Position numbers and translations under genes: made by a program. Positions 40,799 to 48,790 of a DNA stretch of 64,000 bases are shown piece by piece. Position 1 is the first letter of the stretch, and every line of letters starts with the position of its first letter. Source of the stretch: Paludibacteraceae bacterium (GTDB lineage: Bacteria > Bacteroidota > Bacteroidia > Bacteroidales > Paludibacteraceae). A model generated the notes under the pieces. The model saw only the letters and a program-made list of their open reading frames with translations, ran no database searches and was not told the DNA's origin. The stretch is from contig CAJOFU010000026.1 in the NCBI GenBank assembly GCA_905233935.1, forward strand, positions 13,113-77,112. Reading direction: 5' to 3'.

Positions 40799-42028
40799 CT
40801 ACTTCAAATAGTCATTCAGGTTGACAATATTAAATGCGTTGTAGTACTTGTCCATGTTGTGCTCAATGCGCATCAGCACAATCTCCTCGGCCTGAATACC
40901 CAGACGCTCCAGGTTGTCATACAACATCTGACGGGCAACCAGTGCTTCCGGTTTCTGCCAGATATAGCGGCAACCGGTCTTCACGAGCCAGAGCTGACGA
41001 TCCTCTGTGCAGTCCTTCAGGTCTTTGCCTACCTCCTCGCCGTGCAGCCATTTTTTCCAACGGTTGCTCTCATATACGCATTGCCACAGCACTTGTGTCA
41101 TGTTACTCAACTGTGCGATCTTGCCTTCGGCGTGCAGTTTCTTTTCTACTTCTTCCAGCTCAGCAAGTGCGTCGTACTCGTTCATCGTGAACTCCGGACC
41201 AACGTTTGCTGCACCCATTCCCGCCTTCGGGTAATCCTCGGGGTTCTCTACATCGTCAGAATAATGTCCTTTGATATAGCTGCCGTACGGACGAACCTTT
41301 GCTGTCAGGTTTCTTGCTACCTCCGGATCAAAGAATGTCGTGTGCAGGTCTGTACCCACCTTACCTACGATAAAGCAAGGCCAAATATCATCCAGACCAA
41401 CCTCGTGCAAACCGGCTTTCAGTCCCTCAAGGAACGTGTCGAACGTCTTCTCGTCAGCCAGACCTCCATGCACTTCCTCTGTACCTACCTCATAACTGAT
41501 AGGAGCGATGCCGTGTGCCTTGCGGAAATCCTCGGCGTGCTTGATCAACTCAACCGTACGTTTAACCACTACGTGGATATCAATGATCTCGCCTTTCGGA
41601 AGGAAGATATCCACCGTAGGATCCACGTGAATCAGGTCATAACCTGCAAGGATCGCTGCCTCGTAACTCTTCTTTACGCCGTTCATTGCGCGCTCGGTGT
41701 CCCAGCGCTCAACGTTCTGTTTGTCTTTCAGCCACGGACCGCCATGGTCGATTGCCACTACGTACGGACCTGTGTAGTTCACTGCCGCTGCTTCGCGGGC
41801 AAGGATCTTCGTGAATACCTCTTGTGTCATGCCGGTGTAACCGCCGTCGCAGTCCACTTGGTTGAGCGTCGTCGCGAAGTAGATCGGCGAATTGTTACGT
41901 TTCGCTGCGCGGAACGATGCCTTGATTACTGACAATGAGTTCGGGCACGCTGCAAACAACGTCATCGGAACTCCGGTTGCTTTCTTTCTCTCCTCCATTA
42001 CGCGGAGAATGTTCTCAGTCTTTGCCAT
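40799..42028 (-). CDS. tagatose-bisphosphate aldolase GatZ/KbaZ-like subunit
   Basis: GVPMTLFAACPNSLSVIKASFRAAKRNNSPIYFATTLNQVDCDGGYTGMTQ; 409 aa. Confidence 0.85.
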   Translation of the reverse strand: MAKTENILRVMEERKKATGVPMTLFAACPNSLSVIKASFRAAKRNNSPIYFATTLNQVDCDGGYTGMTQEVFTKILAREAAAVNYTGPYVVAIDHGGPWLKDKQNVERWDTERAMNGVKKSYEAAILAGYDLIHVDPTVDIFLPKGEIIDIHVVVKRTVELIKHAEDFRKAHGIAPISYEVGTEEVHGGLADEKTFDTFLEGLKAGLHEVGLDDIWPCFIVGKVGTDLHTTFFDPEVARNLTAKVRPYGSYIKGHYSDDVENPEDYPKAGMGAANVGPEFTMNEYDALAELEEVEKKLHAEGKIAQLSNMTQVLWQCVYESNRWKKWLHGEEVGKDLKDCTEDRQLWLVKTGCRYIWQKPEALVARQMLYDNLERLGIQAEEIVLMRIEHNMDKYYNAFNIVNLNDYLK

Positions 42029-42042
42029 ATTCTTTGATTTTT

Positions 42043-42116
42043 TTATTCCTTGTTATGTATCGACCAATCTTGGGCGATCTTATTCCTTGTTATGTATCGA
42101 CCAATCTTGGGCGATC
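42043..42116 (+). repeat. 37-bp tandem duplication, each copy carrying an ATCGACC...GGGCGAT hairpin
   Basis: ttattccttgttatgtatcgaccaatcttgggcgatc x2 (42043-42079, 42080-42116). Confidence 0.95.
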
Positions 42117-43236
42117 ACTCGTATATCGTAACTCCCTCAACCACACGGTGTATATTCCCGCTTACACTCGGCGCATCCGGATTCAGCCCGTGAGCCAGCG
42201 AAGCATAGTATCCTAACAACTGCCCAACCAGCACGTAAGGCACTATTCCGTAGAAGTCATTCTCCTTCGGCCCGAACGGCATCCTTACCACCAAATCCGC
42301 CTTCACCTCAGGCAGCTCAGGCGCCTTGCCGGCAATCACGATGATCTGTGCCACAGGCTTGTTGTTTGCATCCACCTGCTTAACCAGATCGCGCTCGTAA
42401 CGTTGTACCTCTTCCTGTTCCGTCATCAGATATACGACAATCGACTTGCTGTTCACCACAGCTTTCGGACCGTGACGGAAGCCCAAGAAACTGTCGAACT
42501 TGCAAACCACTGCACCATCTGTCAACTCTTGCAACTTCAGGTGGCACTCCTCAGCAATGCCCTTCAGCGCACCCGATCCGAGGAACACACCCCGCTCAAA
42601 CGGACGCGAAGCAATCTCTTTCAACTTCTCCTCGTACTCTGCAATCACCGCCTCAGCGTTCTTTGCAGCTTTCTCGATCTGCTCTACGTCTTGCTCCAGC
42701 GTGTCAATATGCCCGAGCATCAGGCAGGTCAGCAGCATCGTCGAGAACGAACTCGTCATTGCCAGGCTCTTGTCGTCCGTCTCTTCCGGCAACAGCAGCG
42801 ACAGCACATTCTCGCGCCCTGCGGCTTGCATCGCTAACTTGCCGTTCTTGTTGCAGGTGATATACACATGTGCCACGTTCTTGCACAGTTTGTTTGCCAG
42901 GTTCACGGCTGCCACACTCTCGGGACTGTTACCCGAACGGGCAAAACTTACCAGCAGCAGCGGACGCTCAGCATCCAACAGGTACTTTGCGTGTGTCACG
43001 ATGTCCGTTGTCGGCACGCTGCGCACGTTCCGCCACAGCCCGCGCATCACAGGCTGCAATGCATCGCCGATAAACGCCGACGTGCCCGCACCGGTCAGCA
43101 CGATGTCCGTGTCAGGGGTCAGATACTTGTGCATAAATGCGCGAACCTCTTCCTTCGCTGCCAGCAGCGCCTGTAACTCCTTGCGCCACATTGCCGGCTG
43201 CTGATGAATCTCGTTAAATGTAAATTGCGTGTTCAT
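42115..43236 (-). CDS. SIS-domain sugar isomerase (AgaS-like)
   Basis: DIVLTGAGTSAFIGDALQP, LLVSFARSGNSPESVAAV, FLGSGALKGIAEECHLKLQELTDG; start set to MNTQFTF. Confidence 0.85.
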   Translation of the reverse strand: MNTQFTFNEIHQQPAMWRKELQALLAAKEEVRAFMHKYLTPDTDIVLTGAGTSAFIGDALQPVMRGLWRNVRSVPTTDIVTHAKYLLDAERPLLLVSFARSGNSPESVAAVNLANKLCKNVAHVYITCNKNGKLAMQAAGRENVLSLLLPEETDDKSLAMTSSFSTMLLTCLMLGHIDTLEQDVEQIEKAAKNAEAVIAEYEEKLKEIASRPFERGVFLGSGALKGIAEECHLKLQELTDGAVVCKFDSFLGFRHGPKAVVNSKSIVVYLMTEQEEVQRYERDLVKQVDANNKPVAQIIVIAGKAPELPEVKADLVVRMPFGPKENDFYGIVPYVLVGQLLGYYASLAHGLNPDAPSVSGNIHRVVEGVTIYE

Positions 43237-43300
43237 GTTTGTAAGGTATTTAGTATTATTTTGTATCCGCAGTATTGTTGAGTCTATTGTTTGTGTCCGC

Positions 43301-43458
43301 GGTTTATTTGGGTTTATTGCTGTTTGTTTGCGTCCACGCCAGTGGTGAGGATTTGGCTGTTCGGGGCTCTGCAAACATGTTTGCGAGAGCACCGGAGCGG
43401 GCAAAGACTCATAGCGCGAAGCGCAGCAAACAAATAGTGTTTATATAGGTTTATTTTC
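43301..43458 (+). repeat. cloverleaf element copy D
   Basis: Terminal repeats GGTTTATTTGGGTTTATT / GTTTATATAGGTTTATTTTC; P1 CTGTTTGTTTGC (43320-43331) / GCAAACAAATAG (43426-43437); hairpin CCAC-GCCA-GTGG; P2 TGAGGATTTG / CAAAGACTCA (tandem GA/AG); hairpin GCGC-GAA-GCGC. Confidence 0.85.
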
Positions 43459-43774
43459 AAAAAGACCGCTCACTATTTTAAATTCGTGGCACAAAATTAC
43501 AAAAAAAAATCCACTTTTCGAAACATTTCCCTATGCTCTATAGCATATTTTCGAAACCTTTTCTCCTAACTCCCGCAATATCAACCCCTTGCACATTTCG
43601 TTTCCTCTTTCGCAACCTTTCGAAAAACAACACGTCTCCCAACTCCCTGCCTCATATAATTCCCGACACATTTTTGGGCACACATTTTTTGCACACAATC
43701 AGCCAAGTCTGCCATGTTTCGGCACACTTTTTGTTCCCATTTCCACAGATCCTTCGTGATTGTAGTATGTGACA

Positions 43775-43818
43775 AGTAGGTAATCAGTAGGTGAATAGTA
43801 GGTAATTAGTAGGTGATA
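43775..43818. repeat. 11-bp-period tandem repeat (4 units)
   Basis: agtaggtaatc agtaggtgaat agtaggtaatt agtaggtgata. Confidence 0.9.
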
Positions 43819-43881
43819 ATTACTCTGTCTACCCTCCCATTGCGGTATCTTACACTACTGTCCCTATACTCACTCACCCGG

Positions 43882-44050
43882 ATCGACCATATATGGGCGA
43901 TTAAGTACTCACCAACGCAAGTATCGACCATATATGGGCGATTAAATGTTCACCCCCTCCAAGCATCGACCTGGAGGATTGCCTTGACTTGGCAATCCGA
44001 AAAGGGAAGGCTGGCGGGGAGCCAAGCCGACCGAGAGTCAATTGGGCGAT
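43882..44050 (+). repeat. three ATCGACC...GGGCGAT(TAA) hairpin elements
   Basis: 43882-43901 and 43923-43942 atcgaccatatatgggcgat; 43965-44050 has the same ends with about 70 nt of extra hairpins in the loop. Confidence 0.85.
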
Positions 44051-44065
44051 TAAATATATTATACT

Positions 44066-44512
44066 ATGGCTAAAATCTCCTACAACGCTCCTGTCGAGTA
44101 CATGACCGGCGCGCTCGACAGTGATCACAAGTTCATCCAACGGCAAAAACACATCCGCGACACCTACGGTATAGTCACTTATACCTGTGCCACCGAAGCG
44201 TTCATCGTTTCTAATCCGCGCGATTATACACATACACCTCCACAAGGTGCCGAACTCGCTCATCTCCAACACTTTGGCGAGGCTTCCCGCCGTACAACCG
44301 CTCTCCTTAGCGCACTCAAACCCGGTGCCAACCCCACCGATGAACAACTCGCTCTCATCGGTGACTACCGTATCCGTTTTCAGGCGCAGATTCACGGCAA
44401 TCCCGACCCGCAAGCACCGCTTGACAAACAGGGCAACCCTCGCCGCTACTGCCGCTTCGACAACTTCGTCCGTGCCATGATCTACCAAGAAATGAAAACC
44501 ACCAACCCATAA
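44066..44512 (+). CDS. conserved hypothetical protein
   Basis: 148-aa ORF MAKISYNAPVEYMTGAL..., good coding character, own intergenic flanks. Confidence 0.7.
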   Translation: MAKISYNAPVEYMTGALDSDHKFIQRQKHIRDTYGIVTYTCATEAFIVSNPRDYTHTPPQGAELAHLQHFGEASRRTTALLSALKPGANPTDEQLALIGDYRIRFQAQIHGNPDPQAPLDKQGNPRRYCRFDNFVRAMIYQEMKTTNP

Positions 44513-44548
44513 ATTCATTGCAATTCGTTTAATTCGCTTAATTCGTGA
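44512..44548. repeat. 9-bp-period tandem repeat
   Basis: aattcattgc aattcgttt aattcgctt aattcgtga, starting in the stop codon. Confidence 0.75.
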
Positions 44549-44586
44549 ACGGATTTAGTTCATTGTAGACTTTCGACTGTTTGGCT

Positions 44587-44606
44587 CTCGGCGCTATTCC
44601 GCCGAG
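44587..44606 (+). terminator. hairpin, weak candidate terminator
   Basis: CTCGGCG CTATTC CGCCGAG, only a weak T-run after it. Confidence 0.4.
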
Positions 44607-44780
44607 TGGTTTCTATTTTGACTACTCTCCCTTTCGAAACGTTGCGAAATGCGAAGTTTCGAAACGCCATAGTCCGCAACCATCTGTATATAAGCAATTT
44701 GCCAGCAGCAGCAAAACCCGCTGCACGTTTTTATGTTTCATAACATTATAGGTACGCGTGCGTATATGAAATAATTTTCG

Positions 44781-44789
44781 TAACTTTGC
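44781..44789 (+). promoter_or_regulatory. -7 element TAACTTTGC upstream of 44852 gene
   Basis: TTTTCGTAACTTTGCATCG; no clear TTTG at -33. Confidence 0.5.
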
Positions 44790-44851
44790 ATCGTCATTTG
44801 TGGCTCAACCCGCGCGGTTGATACATTCAGTTAACTTAAAATCAAAATATT

Positions 44852-47800
44852 ATGAAAAAATTATTCCTACTTATTCCTGTTTTGGCGTTCTCGCTGATGG
44901 CAAGTGCCAATGTACACTACATTACGACTACATCACCTCACTCTTCTAACAACCTGCGTCAGGCCATTAGCGCCGCAGCAACTGGCGATATTATCGAAAT
45001 GGCTGCTGGCACGTACGAAGAGTCTGGGGACTACCTTGCTTTCACTGGTAAGGAAGTGACTGTACGTGCTGCTGAAGGTGCAGAAGTTATTATTAAAACT
45101 GTGTGCCCTGTTCGTTTGAAAGAAGGCGCTAAGGCTGAGTTTATCAACGTCAAGTTTGATTGTAGTACAATTGGTAGTTACGACTATGTAATTGTACCTG
45201 CCGATGATACAGACAACAAACGTGTCGTTCTCACAGGTTGTGAATTTTATGGCTGGGATAAAAACAAAGCCATGATTGAGGCCACATCCAGCAGAAGACT
45301 GGCTGCGATTACAATTGATAAATGCTATTTCCATGACTGCATGAAGAGTGTTGTTTTCGTTGAGAACACTGGTTCAATCGCATTGAGCATCACCAACTCT
45401 ACGTTTGCAAACATTTCTACCAATACTGAGTCGTTCTCAGCAGGCGTTATTGATAGCCGTGCAACCTCTGGTTCATTCCTCGTTGACCACTGTACATTCT
45501 ACAATGTACAGGCAATGAGTACTGACTATGCTGCAATTGGTAAAGTCGGTTCCGGAACGACTGCGGTTGTTTCCAACTGTATCTTCGCAATGCCGACCAG
45601 CACAAGTGGTGTTAGAACAATTCGTGACGCAGTTACCGCCAATAACTGTCTCATTTACAATTATTCGAGCGACTCAGGTTATGGTATGCAGGGTAATGTT
45701 ACAAAAAACAATTGTGTAATTGCCGATCCGCTCTTCACAGACGCAGCTAATGGCGATTTCTCTTACTCTGGCAACTGGGTAACGATGGAACTTTCTCCGG
45801 CACGTGGTGCAAGTACTGATGGCAGTGACCTTGGCGATCCTCGATGGTATAGTGCAGAGGTTCTTCCCTCTACAGACTTCGCTTCCCCGTATCAATTTGT
45901 AGGCGCTAAAGCGCAAATATCCGGCAATATTTGGTATGATGGTACAATTGATAACTTGTACTATAATGACAAATCTGAGTGCGGAATTGCCAAATGGAAG
46001 ATTCATGCTACCAGAACTTGCGTTTTGCAACCAACGCTGAATATGACCGAAGGTTCATCAAGTGGTCACATTTTCAGAGTTGAATTGTTGGACGCTGACG
46101 GTAATCAAGTTGCAGAAGTTGCCGAGCCGGCTCAAAGTAGCCATGATGGTGATATTAATCTGCCGAGTACGATTACTATCCCATCTGAGGGCGACTACAC
46201 GGTTATTTTACACAATGATAAAGGCTGGTCTTCTGCCAAGATTGATGGCGTTACTTTCGCTTACATAGGCGGTGCAGTACAGAACATGCCGGGCACAACT
46301 GACATTGACGACGCTTGGTTCTCGTCTAATGGTACACGTACAGCCGGTGAATACATTTCTATTCCAGCCGGTCATCAGGATGAAGGCTGGGTGAAGTGGA
46401 ACGTTGCTTTTGCAAGTGCAGGCAACTATAATGTGACGGTAACTATAGATAACGAAAACGGTCACAACTACACTGTTGCCCTCTATGAAGATGAAGATGA
46501 CGAAAGCCCGATTACTTTGAGCGAAGGTGGTCAGAAGAGTACTATCGGCACTATTGAGTTAGGTGCCATGGAAGTGCCCGCTGGCAACTATATTATGAAA
46601 GTAACCAACGCTATTCAGTATTCTGATGCCAAGTTAGTAAGTGTTACTTTCGCTTACGCCGGTGGTGGAGTTATCGAATTCGGCAAAGCTTCTGCCGGAT
46701 CCCTCTTGGCAAACGCTGACGCTATCGTTTCTGACGACTGGAGCATTGAGGGTGGCAAGATTACCCACGCCGAAAGCAAAGCCACAACAGGCTGGGCGAA
46801 ATGGAATGTGGATTGCCAAGACTATGGCAACTACAATGTAACCGTCAATATATCTTCTGACAACGGTCACCTCGTACGCGTTGAGATATTTGAGAACGAA
46901 GCAGAATCGGCTATCTACACCTTGGACGAAACAAGTGCTACCCAATATCACACCGGTGATCAGGCAATCGATCTGGGCAATATCGTTTTGGATGATCGTG
47001 AATATGTAGTTAAAGTAAGCAATACCGGTGAATACTCGCACGTTCAAATCGCAAGCATTGTCATTACCTATCTGAACGGCGCGCGCGCTACGTTGCCTGC
47101 AACTTGTACTTTCTCGGATCTTATGTTGAGCGAAAAAGCACATATTACATCTGATAGTTTGTGGTTCAATGTAATTGGCGACTCCAACCCGGTTGGTCAG
47201 TGGGCTAAGTGGAATGTGAAGGTCGCTTCTGCCGGTACTTTCCTTTTCACAATGAATGTAAACAGTTTCAACGGTCAATCCTACAAGATCTCTATTCTTG
47301 ACGGAGAGACAGTAATTGATGCTTTCGAATCAGGCTCTGTAGGTGAACAGAAGCGGACTATCAAGCACTATTTCAACTTGGCTGCTGGTAACTATACGGT
47401 AAAATTGGAGAACACCACAAGTTGGTCGCGTGGTCATGTCGGTAGCCTTGTTGTTACACAGCCTTCGCTTATCACCATTGACGAAGCTGCAACAAGTAAT
47501 TCTGTAATTCATGACAATTATAGAGATGGAAATCATGATATACAAATCACTCGTACCATCACTTCCGGTATGTACAATACCATCTGCCTGCCATTTGATG
47601 TAAATAAGTCCCAATTAAAAGCCATCTTCGGTAGTGATGTTGCGTTGCTGGAAATGTCAACTGCTTCGTTGAGTGGTGATGTATTGACCTTGGTGTTTGA
47701 TGATGCTACAAGCATCTATCGTGGCACTCCGTATCTGATCAAGACAACGAAGACTGTATCTAATCCGGTCTTCACGGATGTGGTGATTAAGGAAGAAACA

Positions 47801-48157
47801 GGTCAAGCTACCAGCAAAGACGGCGCTGACTTCATCGGCTCATTCATCAAGACAACGATTGATGCCAGTGAATACAACCTCTTCCTTGGAGCAAACGACA
47901 AACTATACTTCTCCAACAATGATGTAACCCTCAAGGGTATGCGTGCGTACTTCCAAATAAAAAACAATGGTTCGGGTGCACCGATCCGTCAGGCACGCAT
48001 CGTTGAGAAAGACAATGTTGTTACAGAACTTGAACTCATCAATGGCGAATGGCAAGACATCAAGTCTGCCAACGGCTTGATTAAGACCATTGAGAACGGA
48101 CAACTCATCCTTATCCGTGACGGCAAACGCTACAACGTAATGGGAATCCGCTTCTAA
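44852..48157 (+). CDS. large secreted beta-helix protein with repeated carbohydrate-binding-like domains and C-terminal tail
   Basis: Signal peptide; LRQAISAAATGDIIEMAAGTYEES; repeated GWxKWNV...GNYNVTV...VSVTFAY domains; tail IENGQLILIRDGKRYNVMGIRF. Confidence 0.85.
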   Translation: MKKLFLLIPVLAFSLMASANVHYITTTSPHSSNNLRQAISAAATGDIIEMAAGTYEESGDYLAFTGKEVTVRAAEGAEVIIKTVCPVRLKEGAKAEFINVKFDCSTIGSYDYVIVPADDTDNKRVVLTGCEFYGWDKNKAMIEATSSRRLAAITIDKCYFHDCMKSVVFVENTGSIALSITNSTFANISTNTESFSAGVIDSRATSGSFLVDHCTFYNVQAMSTDYAAIGKVGSGTTAVVSNCIFAMPTSTSGVRTIRDAVTANNCLIYNYSSDSGYGMQGNVTKNNCVIADPLFTDAANGDFSYSGNWVTMELSPARGASTDGSDLGDPRWYSAEVLPSTDFASPYQFVGAKAQISGNIWYDGTIDNLYYNDKSECGIAKWKIHATRTCVLQPTLNMTEGSSSGHIFRVELLDADGNQVAEVAEPAQSSHDGDINLPSTITIPSEGDYTVILHNDKGWSSAKIDGVTFAYIGGAVQNMPGTTDIDDAWFSSNGTRTAGEYISIPAGHQDEGWVKWNVAFASAGNYNVTVTIDNENGHNYTVALYEDEDDESPITLSEGGQKSTIGTIELGAMEVPAGNYIMKVTNAIQYSDAKLVSVTFAYAGGGVIEFGKASAGSLLANADAIVSDDWSIEGGKITHAESKATTGWAKWNVDCQDYGNYNVTVNISSDNGHLVRVEIFENEAESAIYTLDETSATQYHTGDQAIDLGNIVLDDREYVVKVSNTGEYSHVQIASIVITYLNGARATLPATCTFSDLMLSEKAHITSDSLWFNVIGDSNPVGQWAKWNVKVASAGTFLFTMNVNSFNGQSYKISILDGETVIDAFESGSVGEQKRTIKHYFNLAAGNYTVKLENTTSWSRGHVGSLVVTQPSLITIDEAATSNSVIHDNYRDGNHDIQITRTITSGMYNTICLPFDVNKSQLKAIFGSDVALLEMSTASLSGDVLTLVFDDATSIYRGTPYLIKTTKTVSNPVFTDVVIKEETGQATSKDGADFIGSFIKTTIDASEYNLFLGANDKLYFSNNDVTLKGMRAYFQIKNNGSGAPIRQARIVEKDNVVTELELINGEWQDIKSANGLIKTIENGQLILIRDGKRYNVMGIRF

Positions 48158-48218
48158 AGGATGAAACGGATAAATGAGTAAGCAAATCGAATATTAACTG
48201 ATTAAAATAGTAAATGTT

Positions 48219-48371
48219 ATGAAAAAGCTCTATATTCAACCCAACACGCAGTTACAGCTGATGAACATCTCTGGTCTTATTTGTGCTTCAGGCGGCGCAG
48301 TGTCATCTGTTTCCAATGCTGCCGGTCTTGAACTTGCTCCGTCACCCGTTGACGATATCGACCCGATGTAA
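48219..48371 (+). CDS. 50-aa peptide downstream of the 44852 gene
   Basis: MKKLYIQPNTQLQLMNISGLICASGGAVSSVSNAAGLELAPSPVDDIDPM; below the ORF-track size cutoff. Confidence 0.6.
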   Translation: MKKLYIQPNTQLQLMNISGLICASGGAVSSVSNAAGLELAPSPVDDIDPM

Positions 48372-48461
48372 TAACGCTGTAATACCCTCAAGTGCCTTGC
48401 GCACTTCCCTACAAAGCAGGTGGTGTGTCCCTTGACGCACCACTTGTTGTGTTCTATTCAT

Positions 48462-48498
48462 AAAAAAAACACTGATTGCTGACAAGAAGCAATCAGTG
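48462..48498 (-). terminator. rho-independent terminator of the toxin-antitoxin operon
   Basis: Minus strand CACTGATTGCTT CTTGT CAGCAATCAGTG TTTTTTTT. Confidence 0.88.
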
Positions 48499-48514
48499 CA
48501 GGTGTAAGAGAATT

Positions 48515-48790
48515 TTAGCGAGGCAAATAGTGTCCTCGAAGCGAATGAACGGTAACAGCCAACCTCTCCTCATCAATGGAATAGACAATTCGATGCTCAT
48601 CATTGATCTTCCGGCTATAATTGCCAGCCAAGTCGTATTTCAATGCTTCCGGCTTGCCGATACCTGTCTTGGGGTGCTCTTCAATATCTTTTAGCAGTCG
48701 CGTGATGCGATTCATCAAAATCTTCTGACCACTCTTTTTCCAGGCTTCTTTATCTTCATCGGCGACTTCTGTGAATTCAATCTTGTACAT
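48515..48790 (-). CDS. YoeB/Txe-like toxin
   Basis: MYKIEFTEVADEDKEAWKKSGQKILMNRITRLLKDIEEHPKTGIGKPEALKYDLAGNYSRKINDEHRIVYSI. Confidence 0.88.
   Translation of the reverse strand: MYKIEFTEVADEDKEAWKKSGQKILMNRITRLLKDIEEHPKTGIGKPEALKYDLAGNYSRKINDEHRIVYSIDEERLAVTVHSLRGHYLPR

Noticed and set aside
40859-41932. 357-aa + strand ORF opposite the KbaZ-like gene
   Set aside because: Antisense shadow ORF.
43237-43404. N-terminal extension of the agaS-like ORF
   Set aside because: It translates part of element D; the internal MNTQFTF start fits SIS-domain proteins.
21613-43458. Cloverleaf elements as integron attC sites
   Set aside because: Terminal boxes are direct, not inverted R''/R' cores (GTTRRRY/RYYYAAC), and no integrase or cassette organisation is seen.
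21613-43458. Cloverleaf elements as a leader riboswitch or T-box
   Set aside because: Orientation is not coupled to the downstream gene (A, C, D antisense, B sense), and no conserved primary-sequence core is present.
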